DNA of 48,500 bases. Origin: Symbiodinium natans (taxonomy: Eukaryota > Sar > Dinophyceae > Suessiales > Symbiodiniaceae). The translations under genes and the position numbers were made by a program. Under the pieces are notes generated by a model that was given only the letters and a program-made list of their open reading frames with translations, was not told where the DNA came from and searched no databases. This document shows positions 9,901 through 21,480 of this stretch, one piece after another; position 1 is the stretch's first letter, and the number at the start of each line of letters is the position of its first letter. The stretch is taken from the NCBI GenBank assembly GCA_905221605.1, contig CAJNDS010000058.1, forward strand, positions 708,492-756,991, in the 5' to 3' direction.

Positions 9901-12900
9901 CCCCCCCTCAACACCAAACAGGGTCGCCTGGTGCGGACGTTTCGGGCCACCGTGATCCCACGCAAGTCCAGGAGGTTCAAGAAGAGGTCTCCCGACTTCC
10001 TTCAGGGTTTAGGGTTTAGGGTTTCGGGCTTAGGGCTTCGGGCTTAGGGTTTAGGGTATAGGGTATAGGGTTTAGGGTTGCAAGCCCTCGGCTTTGAAGT
10101 TCAGGGTTCAGGCTTCCAGTACTGGGCGTTTAGGGTGTAGGGTTTCGGGTTCAGGGTTTGGGGTTTAGGGCTTCGGGTTTTGTTCGGGTTTAGCGTTTAG
10201 TGTAGGGTTTCGGAGCTTTAGGATAGCATGGTTGAACTCTGTGTAAACTTTGGAGGCTTCTGAAGCTCTTGCGACGGTTTCGGGTACCGACGGTGGACTC
10301 TCAACTAGACCCAAAATAACCCAGACACCCACAAACCCATAAACTCACACACCCATAAGCCCGTAAACCCCACCCTAAACCCTAAACCCTAAACCCTAAA
10401 CCCTAAACCCCAAAATCTCATCCTCTCTTCAGGCACCCTCGAAGGCGCTTGAACCCTATAACATCCCGGGATGCCCACAAAGGACCTGGGGAATTAGGTA
10501 CCAAACCCGAAACCCCAAACCCCAAACCCGAAACCCGAAACCCGAAACCCGAAACCCTAAACCCTAAACCCTAAACCCTAAACCCTAAACCCTAAACCCT
10601 AACCTGGGGGACCGCAGTCCCAAAATGTTAACTCGGGATTTTGGGCTGAGAGTTAGCTCAGAATGCAGTACCTAAGTTTCCAAGGACTAAGAGTCTACCA
10701 AGGTAAGGGCCATATATGGTATCAGACTCCGTTCTCTAGGGCTGAACTGGAGTGTTCCGTGAGGAGAGGGTACACATTTCTGTCTTTCATACACCCTTGC
10801 ACTCGGCCCATCCTCGTCGCCCGTCCCAGATCACCTGTGCTCCCCAAACCCTAAACCCTAAACCCGAAACCCTAAACCCTAAACCCTAAACCCTAAACTG
10901 CCGAAAACAGCGCGCGCGCAACCCCGGTCTGAAGAAAGCTTGCAGGTATGGGCTTTAGGTCTAAGCTAAGAGGACCTCTTAGGGTTAGGGTTTAGGGTTT
11001 AGGGTTTAGGGCTTAGGCGGCTTAGGGTTTGGGGTTTAGGTTTTTAAGGTTTTTGGTGAGGGTTCAGGGTTTGGGGCTTAGGGCCTGGGGTTTAGGATAA
11101 AGTTTGGAGTCATGGCCTCGCTAGTCAGCAAAGCGTCCCAACGCTGCACACCCCCCAACACCACTCAACCATGGGTTTGGGGTTTGGGGTTTAGGGTTTA
11201 GGGTTTCTCTTGCGGCTCCTGCGGTTCACGATGATCTTGCAAAACGCCGTGCCTTTTAGGCACGCCTCAGCTGGCGCGGCTTCAGGGAGAAACCCGGGCC
11301 CTACTCTGGGTCCTAGAGACGGTTTAGGGATATAGGGCTTAGTGGTGTTGAGGGTTCAGGGCCTTGGGCTTTGGGAGGTCAGCTGAAAACATGCACGGCG
11401 AGAGGCGCTTTTCTGGGTTGAAGATTGGAAATAGGGCTTACAGCACAATGAACAACCACTTGACATTCCAAGGGCGCTTCAAAATATCGGGGCTTCGCGA
11501 CCCAGAAGATTTCAGTTTGATAGGTCCGAATGACCTGATGAAGCGCAATCTTTTTCCTGCACAATAGTCAGCCTTCCTCCCTAAACCCTGAACCTCAGCC
11601 CTATGGAATATGGGCCCCACACATCATACACCCCCTCCTTTCCCGCTGGCTCCTTAGCAGTTGGGCCCTTCTGCCCAGACGAAGCCCCGAAGGGTTTAGG
11701 GTTCAGGGTTCAGGGTTGAGGGTCTAAGCGGGTTGTTGTCAAGGTATAAGCAGCACCCATGGCGCAACTCGCAGCCCGAAACCCCCAACTCTAAACCCTA
11801 AACCCGAAACCCCAGTACCCCCATACCCTGAACCTTGAACCCTGCACCCTACCGAAGAAGGTTGGCAGAATGGGCGCTTCGCGCAGAGCACAGTGATCCT
11901 GCTCGCCTGGACAGGGCGTGTCACTCCCCTAAGAGCGTTTCAATCGGGGTGGTTTGTTGAGCACAGGCTCTCTTTCTCTGTCTCTAACTCACTCTCACTC
12001 TCACATTCACACTCAGAGTGTCGCACTCTCTCTCTCTCTCTTTTTCTCGCTCTCTCTCGCTCTCACTCTCTCTCTCTCTATCTCTCTCTCTCGTTCTCTC
12101 TTAGAATATATGTATACCTATACATATATATAAATGCAACACATATACTTTTGCATGTATGTAACTGTATGTGTGTGTGTGCGTGTATATACTATAATCG
12201 AATAGAAGAGAAGAGAGTAGAATAGAATAGAAGATAATATAATATGATATAATAGAATAGAACATAATAATACAATACAATTATTTGTGTATGTATGTGT
12301 GTGTAAGTTTTATGCTTCCGTTCCAGTATATAAAACTGTACAATTATTCGTACATATATATATATGTGCATATTACTATTGCCACCATTTCTTATGGAAG
12401 TACCAGGAGCAATCACAAGACAGCAGCACTAGCAAGGACAAGTTGGCAAGAAACATACAAAGGGCAACAAGCCACAACTGCATGGTCAGCTTTCCAGGGC
12501 TTAAGGCTTCGGGCTGAAGGTGTCTGACACTCCTGCACCCCCACCCTCCCACTTCCCCCCCCCCCCCCCACGCCCGAAACAGTCTTGGGTTTGAGGCTCA
12601 CCGGTACCAAGACCTTCTAGACAGATCCTGAACGCGGATTCAGGGTTCAGGAAGTAGGGAAGTAGCACACATCCAACTTTACATAAGGCCTAAGCCCTCA
12701 ACTTAACCCTAGATTCCCTACGCCCCTTCCCTACTCCCCCTCCCCCCCACAAAGGAAAAACCACCGATCCGCCTATGGGACAGTTTCGGCCCAGGAAACG
12801 GCAGTTTTTGCCGATGATCTCCTGTCAGCGCTTGAGCATTGCCCTAAACCATAAACCCTAAACCCTAAACTATAAACCCCTAACAAGTACCCTTATGACC

Positions 12901-15322
12901 CTAAACCCCTCGCCCATGCGCGAAAAGGCTCACGTGGACCATCGCTTGAGTCATGGTGCTGCGAAAGGGGCTCCTAACGCTACAGCGGATCTCGAAGGTG
13001 GATCTCAACATTGCCTATTTGCGACTTTGTGCGTGAAGTTTCAAGGCCCAACGTGTTCCACACCCAGCGAAGTGATTAGTGCTGCGCGAAGAAAGCCTTT
13101 TGCTTCTGCGGTTGACTTGACATGGCAATGGAATGCCCAGCTTCGTACTTAACTGTGAGCTGTCATCAGGTTGCTCAACGGTGTGCAACAGGCTGCTGTT
13201 GTGACCCCCAGCACTTCAATTTTCGGGCGGCGCCTGTGTCTCAAAATATCCCTATGGATCGGTGACAGATAGATACTTGTTAGTGTCAACGCGACGATGT
13301 GGCAGGAGTCTGTGGTTTCGGGTTTAAAGTTTAGGGCTTAGGGTCCCACCTGCTTGAAACTTAGGCGGCTAGTATCAAGTATGTGGGGGGCAGGGGTTGT
13401 TTGGTTCAATGCTTCTTGTGATGAATCTCTTGCAGGAAAGCCTGAAACCATAAACCCTAAACCCTAGACCCTGAACCCAAAACTGTCTAGAATACTCCAT
13501 GCTCCCTCGTTCTAAGCTCTCGTCGAGACAGATGCAACTGTATTCTGCTCACGGGGGGAACAGGGTTTAGGGTTTATTGCTCCCGGTTTGGGGGTTTAGG
13601 GTGCACTGCAAGAGAGTGCATTGCCTAAGGGCAAAAGGCAATTCTAAACCTAAACCCGAGACCCTAAACCCAAAATAACCCAAAACCCTAAGCCCTAAAG
13701 CCAAAACCCTAAACCCTAAACCCTAAACCCTAAACCCTAAGCCCTCAACCGAAGACCTGGGCTTAACAACCCTCGAAGGCCCCAGCAGCTAGAAACCATC
13801 GGGGGAGCTGTCTAACACCCTGTTAGGGGCTCAGGGCAAACCCTCAAACCCGAATCCTAAACCCTTTCGGCCGTCAATTAAAGGTACCTTCCCAACAATA
13901 GCAAAGGCCCATAACATACAGAATCCCCCATAGCATCATTCCCCTAACCCAGTGGTTGGCGCACGGCACAAAGCTGTTTTTTAGAGGGCTTCATTCAGGT
14001 TTAGTGTTTGGGGGTTCTGGGCTAGGGTCTAGGAAGAAGCTGAGGTGCAGCTTTGCGTTGCCTAAACCCGAAACCCGAAACCCGAAACCCGAAACCCGAA
14101 ACCCGAAACCCGAAACCCGAAACCCTAAACCCTAAACCCTAAACCCTAAACCTGAACCCGAATCCCTAACCCTTCGGGAGCTCTTTAGGGTTGCAAGCCC
14201 TTGGCTTGGATGTTCTGGCTTCAGGGTTCCAGCATTTAGGTTTAGGGTTTAGGGCTAAGTTTAGGGTTTAGGGTTTAGGGTTCAGGGTTCAGGGTTTAGG
14301 GTTTAGGGTTTAGGGTTTAGGGTTTAGGGTCTCAGCTTACGGGTCCCGAGAACTTCTTTAGCAGCAGCTCCTTGCGGGAGTAGCCGGTCAGAGCCTGCCA
14401 GCGCGAATGCACCCATTACGGTTTAAGGTTTAGGCTTTAGATTTAGGGTTTAGGGTTTAGGGTTTAGGGTTTAGGGTTTAGGGTTTAGGGTTAGTTATCT
14501 CCAGGTTGATCCATCTGTGGTTTGGGGTTTAGGGTTTATTGTTTAGGGCTTAGGGATAAACCCTGAACCGTACATCTTGAGCTGACAAAATCTCAAGGCG
14601 AAAGATTGGAGACATCACTTGCTGCAACGCCAGTGAGGGAGCAGACTCTAAACCGTGATTTCTAGAAGCTGAGCTCTAGATGCCAAACCCTAAACCCTAA
14701 ACCTAAACGCGGGAAACCCTAAACCCTAAACCCGGTTAAGCCCTAAACCCTGAAACCTAAATCCGACACCCTAAATCCCTTTTGGGGGCCGTGTGGCACA
14801 AGGCCTAAAATCGAGAAGGGGTTTGGTCGAAACTATGGTGGCACCCTCGACATAAGCAGTCCTTGAATCTGGCAGTAAACCCTAAAACCTAAACCCTAAA
14901 CCCAAAACCCGGTTTAAGGTTCAGGGCTTAGGGCCTAGTCTCCGTAACTCAGGCATCCTTCCCAATCATTTAGGCTGACATACGGCCCCGGGGGGCCTTT
15001 CAGCTGTTAAAAGAGGTTTAGGAAGCTTTGGATCTGAGATGATTTAGGGTATGGGGTTTCGGGCCAAATTGCGGGCCTGAATATGTCCAAGCTCCCTTGT
15101 TGGATGAAGGATCGGAAGCACTTTTGAACCCTCAAGCTTAGGTAGGTGACAAGGGTGCCTTGTTCGGGTTTAGGGGAAAGCCAAGACACTTCGGGGTTTA
15201 GGTCTTCGGGTTTAGACGCCTTAGGGTCCAAATCCGAACCCCAGACACTTGCCTCAAACTGGTCTGACACCGCCACCAGTGGACAGTCATCTGCACGGGG
15301 GTCTGCAATGCTAACCTCGGAT
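6951..15322 (-). CDS. PAS-B: LOV-type PAS domain protein, partial gene of nine placed exons
   Basis: Minus-strand exons, in order: 15253-15322, 14371-14394, 12762-12821, 11219-11265, 9928-9999, 8931-9000, 8184-8220, 7736-7763 and 6951-7005. Apart from the junction after 12762-12821, all joins are in phase and give a PAS/LOV core: DDCPLVAVSDQFEALTGYSR, GKNCRFL, NRRKSGDLFLNLLDLRG, TREELWFLVAIQADVT, then DHLDSIHEVAS and a tail ending ALQQTEE. The LOV photoactive-cysteine motif (NCRFL), the two flavin-contacting Asn of NRRKSGDLFLN and the Gln of IQADVT are all present; the Gln that usually follows NCRFL is Gly. LOV domains bind FMN and sense blue light; light sensing here is inference. Residues are missing between the third and fourth exons, so another exon probably exists. 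Both termini are unknown. Introns are 0.1-2.8 kb and full of TTTAGGG/CCCTAAA. Donors are mostly GC or GA. Confidence 0.75.
7350..7415. repeat. TTTAGGG tract in a PAS-B intron
   Basis: Nine pure G-rich heptamers inside the intron between exons 7736-7763 and 6951-7005. Confidence 0.9.
8640..8906. repeat. (CCCCAAA)n variant array
   Basis: About 38 heptamers of the variant CCCCAAA, moving to CCCCGAA at 8827-8875, almost without CCCTAAA. It lies in the PAS-B intron downstream of exon 8931-9000. Long open frames on both strands here are translations of the repeat, not genes. Confidence 0.95.
10500..10602. repeat. CCCGAAA then CCCTAAA tract
   Basis: A block of CCCCAAA/CCCGAAA heptamers passes abruptly into pure CCCTAAA at about 10554. 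It lies in the PAS-B intron between exons 11219-11265 and 9928-9999. Confidence 0.9.
11967..12380. repeat. CT-rich and AT-rich microsatellites
   Basis: (TCTC)n with interruptions from 11967 to 12104, followed by TATA/TG/AATAGAA-type simple sequence to about 12380. It lies in a PAS-B intron. Open frames through it are low-complexity artefacts. Confidence 0.9.
12895..13152 (+). CDS. Possible small plus-strand reading frame, 85 codons
   Basis: ATG to TAA, 85 residues of mixed composition without telomere-repeat words after the first few codons; the run EKAHVDHRLSHGAAKGAPNA is representative. No family is recognised and no signal peptide or membrane segment is seen. It lies on the opposite strand within the PAS-B intron between exons 14371-14394 and 12762-12821, so it may be chance or an exon remnant. 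Confidence 0.2.
   Translation: MTLNPSPMREKAHVDHRLSHGAAKGAPNATADLEGGSQHCLFATLCVKFQGPTCSTPSEVISAARRKPFASAVDLTWQWNAQLRT
14050..14165. repeat. (CCCGAAA)n variant array
   Basis: About nine CCCGAAA heptamers followed by CCCTAAA. It is another local variant block, in a PAS-B intron. Confidence 0.9.
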
Positions 15323-15362
15323 CTGCAGGCGTAGGGTTCGAGGGTTGTAGGCTTGTAGGGCT

Positions 15363-15522
15363 TTATAGTAATAATAATAATTAATGATGATGATAGTGAG
15401 AGTAAATTGTAATAGTAGTAATAGTAGTACTAGTTGCAATAGCACTAGCAATAGCAATAGTAATCGCAATAGTAATAGTAATAGCAATAGTAATAGTACT
15501 AGTAATAGTAATAGTGTTAGGG
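15363..15522. repeat. AAT/AGT/AGC trinucleotide microsatellite
   Basis: 160 bp of AATAGT/AATAGC-type triplets just upstream, in gene sense, of the first placed PAS-B exon. Threonine/isoleucine-rich frames across it are spurious. Confidence 0.9.
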
Positions 15523-16558
15523 GTGAGGCCCCCTTTTAACCTCAACATCTCCCGAGGCGGAAGGCTCCGAAGCAACGCTAAAGTGTCCCGGCAGCCGACA
15601 CCATACACGTTTCGACTCAGTACTCCCTAATGTGAAAAAACTCAGACTACGGGGGCTTAAAGTATAGGGCTTTAAAAGGCTGCATCCTGATATCATAGGA
15701 GATGTCTTTTTCCAGCTCCTCCTACCTCTGTTTGCATCAAGTGCGTGCGAGACCACGACATATAGTTGCATTTTGGGGGGAAAGCAGAGACCCAAAGAAA
15801 CTACAAATTGGTAAACGCCCGAAAACCCTAAACCCTACACCCGAACACCCCAAAAACCCTAAACCCTATAGACCTGTGTGAGGCTGACAGGCTTCGGATT
15901 CGAGAGTCTTTAGGAAACCAGCGCAGTAGTGTGCAGCCGGACTGCGGAGAAGCTGCACTCCCGTATGGCGGCGTGTATTGCTGCCGGCATCACCTACCAC
16001 ACCATCGGGTTGAGGCTTTAGGGTTTAGGGCTGGTGGAGGTGGGTGGAGGTGGAGGTGGGTGGAGTGGAACAAAAGGGGGCGATGGCGGGGCAGGAATTT
16101 CGGGTCGAGGATTCTGGTTCGGGAGCAAAACAGAGCGTACCTACAGGGCTGCCATTTGCAAAGTGCTTCTGGGCCCTTACAAAGGGGACCCCTTATGTAG
16201 CCCTTATATACCCTGCACAACCCAAGGGCCCATACATCGGAACCCTTTCTGGTTCCAAGCGGGGATACTAACGGAACCCAACCCGAAAAACGGGAATAAG
16301 GGCCTACTCTGTGTTCTCGTATAAGGCGTCCACAGCGGATTTTCGGGTTTGGGATAGAACTCCCTCCCGTTATCTCAGAAAAACCCGAAAGACCAGATGT
16401 CTAAACTCCAAACTTTCAGACACGTGCTGGGGATTATAGGGTTTATCGCGTTTCTAGGATTTGCAGGGTTTATAGGGTTTGCACGGTTTTACGTAGCTTA
16501 TAAGGGTTTGGAGGGTCTACAGGCCTTTGCAGGGTTTATAGGGTCAAGGTTTTGCAGT

Positions 16559-16752
16559 ACTTGCAGGTTCATGGGTAAATCTAACCCCATTTCTAAGTCC
16601 ACTTGTAACCTACTAGAGGGACTCAGGGGGCTTATAAGTATAGCCCTAAGCCCGAAGCCCTAAACCCTAACCCTAAACCCTAAACCCTAAACCCTAAACC
16701 CTAAACCCGAGTACTTATCATCGGGGCTATAAGTACCCATGAACCTCCAAGT
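16559..16752. mobile_element. Family IV TIR element with central telomere-repeat tract
   Basis: The left arm (ACTTGCAGGTTCATGGGTAA..., to about 16655) and right arm (...ATAAGTACCCATGAACCTCCAAGT, from about 16710) match the intact 117-bp element at 37355-37471. Between them is a CCCTAAA tract (about 16660-16708). The same interruption is seen in the copy at 25545. Confidence 0.8.
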
Positions 16753-16774
16753 ATTGACAGGGGGGGATTTCGGG

Positions 16775-16842
16775 CCTTCTCGATGTCCGCAAGAGACATG
16801 GCAGATGGGAGGATGGCATCCTTGGACTCGAGGGCAAGAGGG
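16775..16842 (-). other. Exon-like island upstream of PAS-B
   Basis: On the minus strand it reads LALESKDAILPSAMSLADIE without a stop, directly beside a TTTAGGG tract (16842-16935). Strand and position suit an N-terminal PAS-B exon, but no junction could be verified by homology. Confidence 0.3.
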
Positions 16843-17112
16843 TTTAGGGTTTAGGGTAAGAGGGAAGAGGGTTTAGGGTTTAGGGTTTAGGGTTTAGGGT
16901 TTAGGGTTTAGGGTTTAGGGTTTAGGGTTTAGGGCAAGAGGGTTTAGGGTTCAAGGGTTAAAGATTGGATTAGAGTACCCACGATCCCTATTCAGGACTG
17001 GTTGTACAAGGGGGAACATCCCAAGCTAAGAGGGCTAAGAAGGGTTAATAGGTTTAGGGTTTAGGGTTTAGGGTTTAGGGTTTAGGGTTCTGGGCTTAGG
17101 GTTTAGGGTTTA
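16842..17112. repeat. TTTAGGG tracts around a half copy of family V
   Basis: TTTAGGG occupies 16871-16935 and 17048-17112. Between them, 16973-17024 is the right half only of the family V element (TTCAGGACTGGTTGTACAAG through GGGGGAACATCCCAA). Confidence 0.85.
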
Positions 17113-17789
17113 GTGACAGTCAGGGGCCTCAGGCCGCACGCTCCTCAGGGTCTCGAAGGGTTCAGGGTGTAGGATCTCAGGTTTGATGCTTGAGGGTTTA
17201 GGGATTAGGGAGTTTAGGGTTTAGGGCTTAGGGTTTAGGGTTTAGGGTTTAGGGTTTAGGGCCCCGAGACCTCGAGTCGTAGTTCCTTTTCAAAGGGACG
17301 GTGGGGAAGCACCGAACTGCTTATCCGACGCTGAGTCGGCTGTATCAGCTAGAAACCAGTAGCTGAACAGAAAGGAAGTTCAGGCTTGAAGTGGCCCTGA
17401 ACCAGATCAAGCACTAACCGTAAAACACACATGCGACAGCAAATCGTCAGGGGAACGGGGCACTGCCAAGAAAGTGCCCTGCCATCACAAACTCTAAGCC
17501 CCTAAACCCTAAACCCTAAACCCTAAACCCTAAACCCTAAACCCTACGTAAACCCTAAACCCAGCTATTGAACTATGAACCCGAAGAGCTTGTGGGTTGT
17601 CAGACAGGGTTTTTGCATTGAAGGGCTCACTCCATCAGTGTACTGCATAAGACACTGTCTAGGGCTCAGGTAACCCTCCACGCTCAACCCCAAACACCCT
17701 TAAGTAACAGCCCTTGATAGATCCTGAAGCTCTGAACTCCCGAGCCTCTAAACCCACGAAACCCCTGAAACCCCCGAAACTCCTGTAAT

Positions 17790-17924
17790 CTTAGGGTAGC
17801 TACATGGTCCCTTAGTGTGGGCCCTGAAGTGGGGACCCCTTATATACCACTTCTGTACCCTGTAAAACCCGAGGGCGCATACTTCAGAACCCTTTAAATT
17901 GAGGGCCCATGTAGCTACCCTTAG
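17790..17924. mobile_element. Small TIR element, family VI, best preserved copy
   Basis: 135 bp. The left end CTTAGGGTAGCTACATGGTCCC is matched by GGGCCCATGTAGCTACCCTTAG at the right. The interior carries the family words GGGGACCCCTTATATACC, AAACCCGAGGG and CATACTTCAGAACCCTTTAA. It is non-coding. Diverged relatives lie at 5217, 6531, 16170 and 44205. Confidence 0.85.
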
Positions 17925-18024
17925 ATGTAAGCCCCACCCCCTTGCCCTAAACCCTAAACCCTAAACCCTAAACCCTAAACCCTAAACCCTAAACCCTAAG
18001 ATGTAAGCCCTAAACGCCGGACCC

Positions 18025-18118
18025 CTGAGGCCCCTCGAAGGCAAGGTGGGACAGCATGTCACGGCGAAGGGCGACCAACTGACTCTGCTGCCGCGCGAAA
18101 TTGAGCCTGGAACTCAGG
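18025..18118 (-). other. Exon-like island
   Basis: The minus strand reads RLNFARQQSQLVALRRDMLS and continues to HLAFEG without a stop, between CCCTAAA tracts at 17946-17998 and 18120-18180. It is a possible N-terminal PAS-B exon. No family is recognised. Confidence 0.3.
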
Positions 18119-18718
18119 GCTAAACCCTAAACCCTATACCCTAAACCCTAAACCCTAAACCCTAAACCCTAAACCCTAAAAAAACACTAAATGGAGCTTG
18201 AGGGTCCATGTGCTTCGGTTGTTCGCCGCAGCAGTTTGCCCTTCGGGGGGTGTGGCAAGCTTTCGGTATCCTCGGTATGCTGGTGGTTTCCGCGATTAGG
18301 GTACCTCCAGGATTATTTTCTGTCTGCACTGCACATTTTTTCTTCTCCAAAAGAACAGCAGGTTCGTAAACTGGTGTGTTAGCTGTCCGTGCTTATGAGG
18401 GAATCCTACTACTTGGGGTCTATTTTAGGGGTCCCCTATTTTCTCAAACCCCCATGCACGGGCTTATGGGGTTTAAGGATTAGGGCCCTAAAACCTAAAC
18501 CCCAAACCCCAAATCCTAAACCCTAAACCCTGATGACGGTTGGTCTGGGGCTCACCTGTAAACCCCAAACCCTGAACCTCAAACCCTAAACCCTAAACCC
18601 TAAACCCTAAACCCCTAAACCCTAAACCCTAAACCGCCTGATGGGTTTGTAGGAGGTCTACGGATGAGCATGGTTGGGAGAGGAGGCCCTGCAGCCGCAA
18701 ACCTACAAAAAACGAAAA

Positions 18719-18810
18719 GGGTTTAGGGTTTAGGGTTTAGGGTTTAGGGTTTAGGGTTTAGGGTTTAGGGTTTAGGGTTTAGGGTTTAGGGTTTAGGGTT
18801 TAGGGTTTAG
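18719..18810. repeat. TTTAGGG tract
   Basis: Thirteen pure G-rich heptamers. Confidence 0.95.
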
Positions 18811-19439
18811 ACGTTAAACCTCAACTCATGGTTACACAAAGAGAACCTTTGGGCCCTCTTAGCCCGACCTGGAGGATGGCTTGGCAGGTTCCAACCTCGG
18901 AGGATGGGTGCAGGGCTTTAGGGTTAGGGTTTAGGGTTTAGGGCTTAGGGATTAGGGTTTAGTGCTTAGGGTTTAGGGTTTCGGGTTTGGGGTTTAAGGT
19001 TTATGGTTTAGGGGAATTCTGAATCCTAAGCCAAAAAGCCCTCAAGCCTCAAAGTAATCGGTGTGCTTGTGCTTTGGCCAGAACCATGAACATACTTCTC
19101 ATAGCAATCAAAAAGCATCGTCGTCGTGGTCATACTGGCAGTAGTCAGAACAACGAACACACATACATCAAACTCCACAAGCCACTCAGCCGTGTACCCT
19201 AAGCCCCAAACGCTGAGCCCTAAAGCCTCAAATTCTGACTACTCCAACCACCACCACGCCGACGGCGGCAACGACAACGACGACTACAACGACGACGACT
19301 ACGGGTCCACAGGCCTTCATGCGGGCTTCGGGTTTATTTAGGGTTTAGGGTTTCAGATTTAGGGTTCAGGGTTTCGGGTTTAGGGTTTAGGTTTTCGGAT
19401 TTAGGGTTTATAGTGTTTAGGGTTTAGGATTTAGGGTCT

Positions 19440-19735
19440 AGGATTGAGTTCCCCTGAGATACCGGCTCGTCGTCTGAGAATTCGTAGAGCTCCGACTCCT
19501 TCACCTCGCTGCACACTTGTGTTGGGGGAACCGCTCCCTGAAAGCACGCCAGGGGCCCCCAATCCATAAGCCTTAAGACGTAAACTCTTAACCCTAAACC
19601 CTAAACCCCAAACCCTAAGCTTCCAAGATTCCCCAATCCCTCAATCCCCAAGACCGTCCACACTCAAACCCGGTCGCCGTCTCAAAGAGCGTCCGCTGCC
19701 GGGAGAAGACGGGAGCATCCTGGGAGGAGGGTTTA
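19440..19735 (-). other. Two exon-like islands, minus strand
   Basis: The minus strand is open at 19645-19730 (DAPVFSRQRTLFETATGFEC) and 19445-19535 (CSEVKESELYEFSDDEPVSQ, acidic). They are separated by a short CCCTAAA tract near 19590. They lie between the PAS-A stop and the first placed PAS-B exon and are on the same strand, so early PAS-B exons are plausible but unproven. Confidence 0.35.
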
Positions 19736-19739
19736 GGGT

Positions 19740-20440
19740 TTAGGGTTTGGGGTTTAGGGTTTAGGGCTTGGGGTTTAGGGCTTAGGGTTTAGGGTTAGGG
19801 TTTAGGGTTGAGGGCTCAGGGTTTCGGGTTTTGGGGTCGAGGCTTGAGGAGAATCCGCAGGCCGGAGCCCCGAACCCAGGGCTTTCTTGTCACATTGCTT
19901 GGATTTGTTCCTCGGGGTTTAGGGTTTAGGGGTTTAGTGGTTTAGGGGTTTAGGGGTTTAGGGGTTTAGGGGTTAGGGGTTTGGGGTTTGGGGTGTGGGG
20001 TTTCGGGTTTAGGCCTTAATTGGGGTTTAGGGCTTCGAGTTTAGGGCATGCCCAAATGTCGCAAACGAATTGGGTTTTCACAAGTTGTGTCGAATAGTGA
20101 ACTGGCTCGTGCAACGTGACATGTATATGTATATGTATTTGTATATGTATATGTATGTATATATATATACATATATATTTATTTATTTATTTATGTATTT
20201 AGTCTTTGTGGATATCTTCTTCGATGCGTTTCAGGGAAGGTGGGTTTAGGGCTTGCGATTTGTTGGGACCATGATGCTTTTCAAGGGGCGCAGAGACTGC
20301 CGTACTGTCAAGGTTCCAAGCTTTGCTCGCTCCTGGGTCCCTAGGTTTAGGGTTTAGGGTTTAGGGTTTAGGGTTTAGGGTTTAGGGGTTTAGGGTTTAG
20401 GGTTTAAGGTTTAGGGTTTAGGGCCTATGTCAAGATTGTT
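19740..20440. repeat. TTTAGGG variants and TATATG microsatellite
   Basis: TTTAGGG/TTTAGGGG variants occupy 19734-19830 and 19915-20000. TATATG/ATTT simple repeat lies at 20118-20200 and TTTAGGG at 20342-20424. A 90-bp island at 20245-20340 shows no clear coding frame. Confidence 0.85.
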
Positions 20441-21353
20441 TGCTTTAGTCTATGTGTGCTGCACCTTAAGCACTGAACTGACATCACAGTATGAGATCGG
20501 CAAAGGCAAGACGAAAGACAACCGAGCGGGACATCAACAGTGTGTTTCAGAACCCCATCCCTGACTCTTGAACTCAAGCTAGACCCAAGAGTAACCTAGG
20601 AATAGATAGGGTGCCCGTTTGGTTTAAAGGGGCTTATAAAGGAGAGAAAAAAGCGGAATAAGGGCCTTCTAAAGCCTAAACGCTAGATAATCTGAACACG
20701 CAAAATGGCGGGCACACGATCTGGTCATGCACGCCGTAGCCCCGCATGTCTCGTAAGGAGTCATAGGTGTCGGACTGAAGGTTCAGGGCCTTGAGCTTAG
20801 TGCTTCATGAGGATCCGAAGGAGGGGGGGGGGGAGGGGGTTCAGCATTTAGGGTTTAGGGCTAGTGTTTAGGGTCCCAAAGACCTGCAGCCAATGGAGAA
20901 GAAGCGTCTGCCATCGCATACACCGGATCGGGCAGAAGCCACCAAGACGGCGAAGGCCTTGCTGCTAGTAAAGGGCTTAACCCTAAACCCTAAACCCTAA
21001 ACCCTAAACCCTGAACCCTAAACCCTTTGGGTTTAGGGAAATGCGAACCCGAAGCCAGTATCCTGAACACCCGCACCCCAAAGCCCAGCACCATATCTTA
21101 GAAATATCGGGCGCTGATTTGAGATTGTAGATACTTGAGTCAGCTGTGACCCTAAAACCCTAAACCCTGAACCCTACTCCCGCACTACTAGGAGTACAGC
21201 ATTGGCTACTTGAGGAACTCTGGCGAGAAATAAAGACCCTACACCCTAAACCCTAAACCCTAATGGCACAACACCATCGCAAGCATCTAGTAGGCCATGG
21301 TTCTGGGAAGCTTGGAAGTCTCGGCATCACCCCCAAGCCCTCAAGCTAAACTG

Positions 21354-21464
21354 TAAAACCCTAAAACCCTAAAACCCTAAAACCCTAAAACCCTAAAACC
21401 CTAAAACCCTAAAACCCTAAAACCCTAAAACCCTAAAACCCTAAAACCCTAAAACCCTAAAACC
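21354..21464. repeat. (CCCTAAAA)n octamer array
   Basis: About 13 perfect octamers with one extra A relative to the telomere heptamer. It lies immediately downstream of the PAS-A stop codon (21481). Confidence 0.95.
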
Positions 21465-21480
21465 TAAACCATGTTCAGCC

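Noticed and set aside
12764-12842. Attractive plus-strand reading with ETAVFADDLLSALEHC
   Set aside because: The minus strand gives GKNCRFL in phase with the PAS-B series; the plus reading is a GC-rich shadow. It is a warning against trusting single islands.
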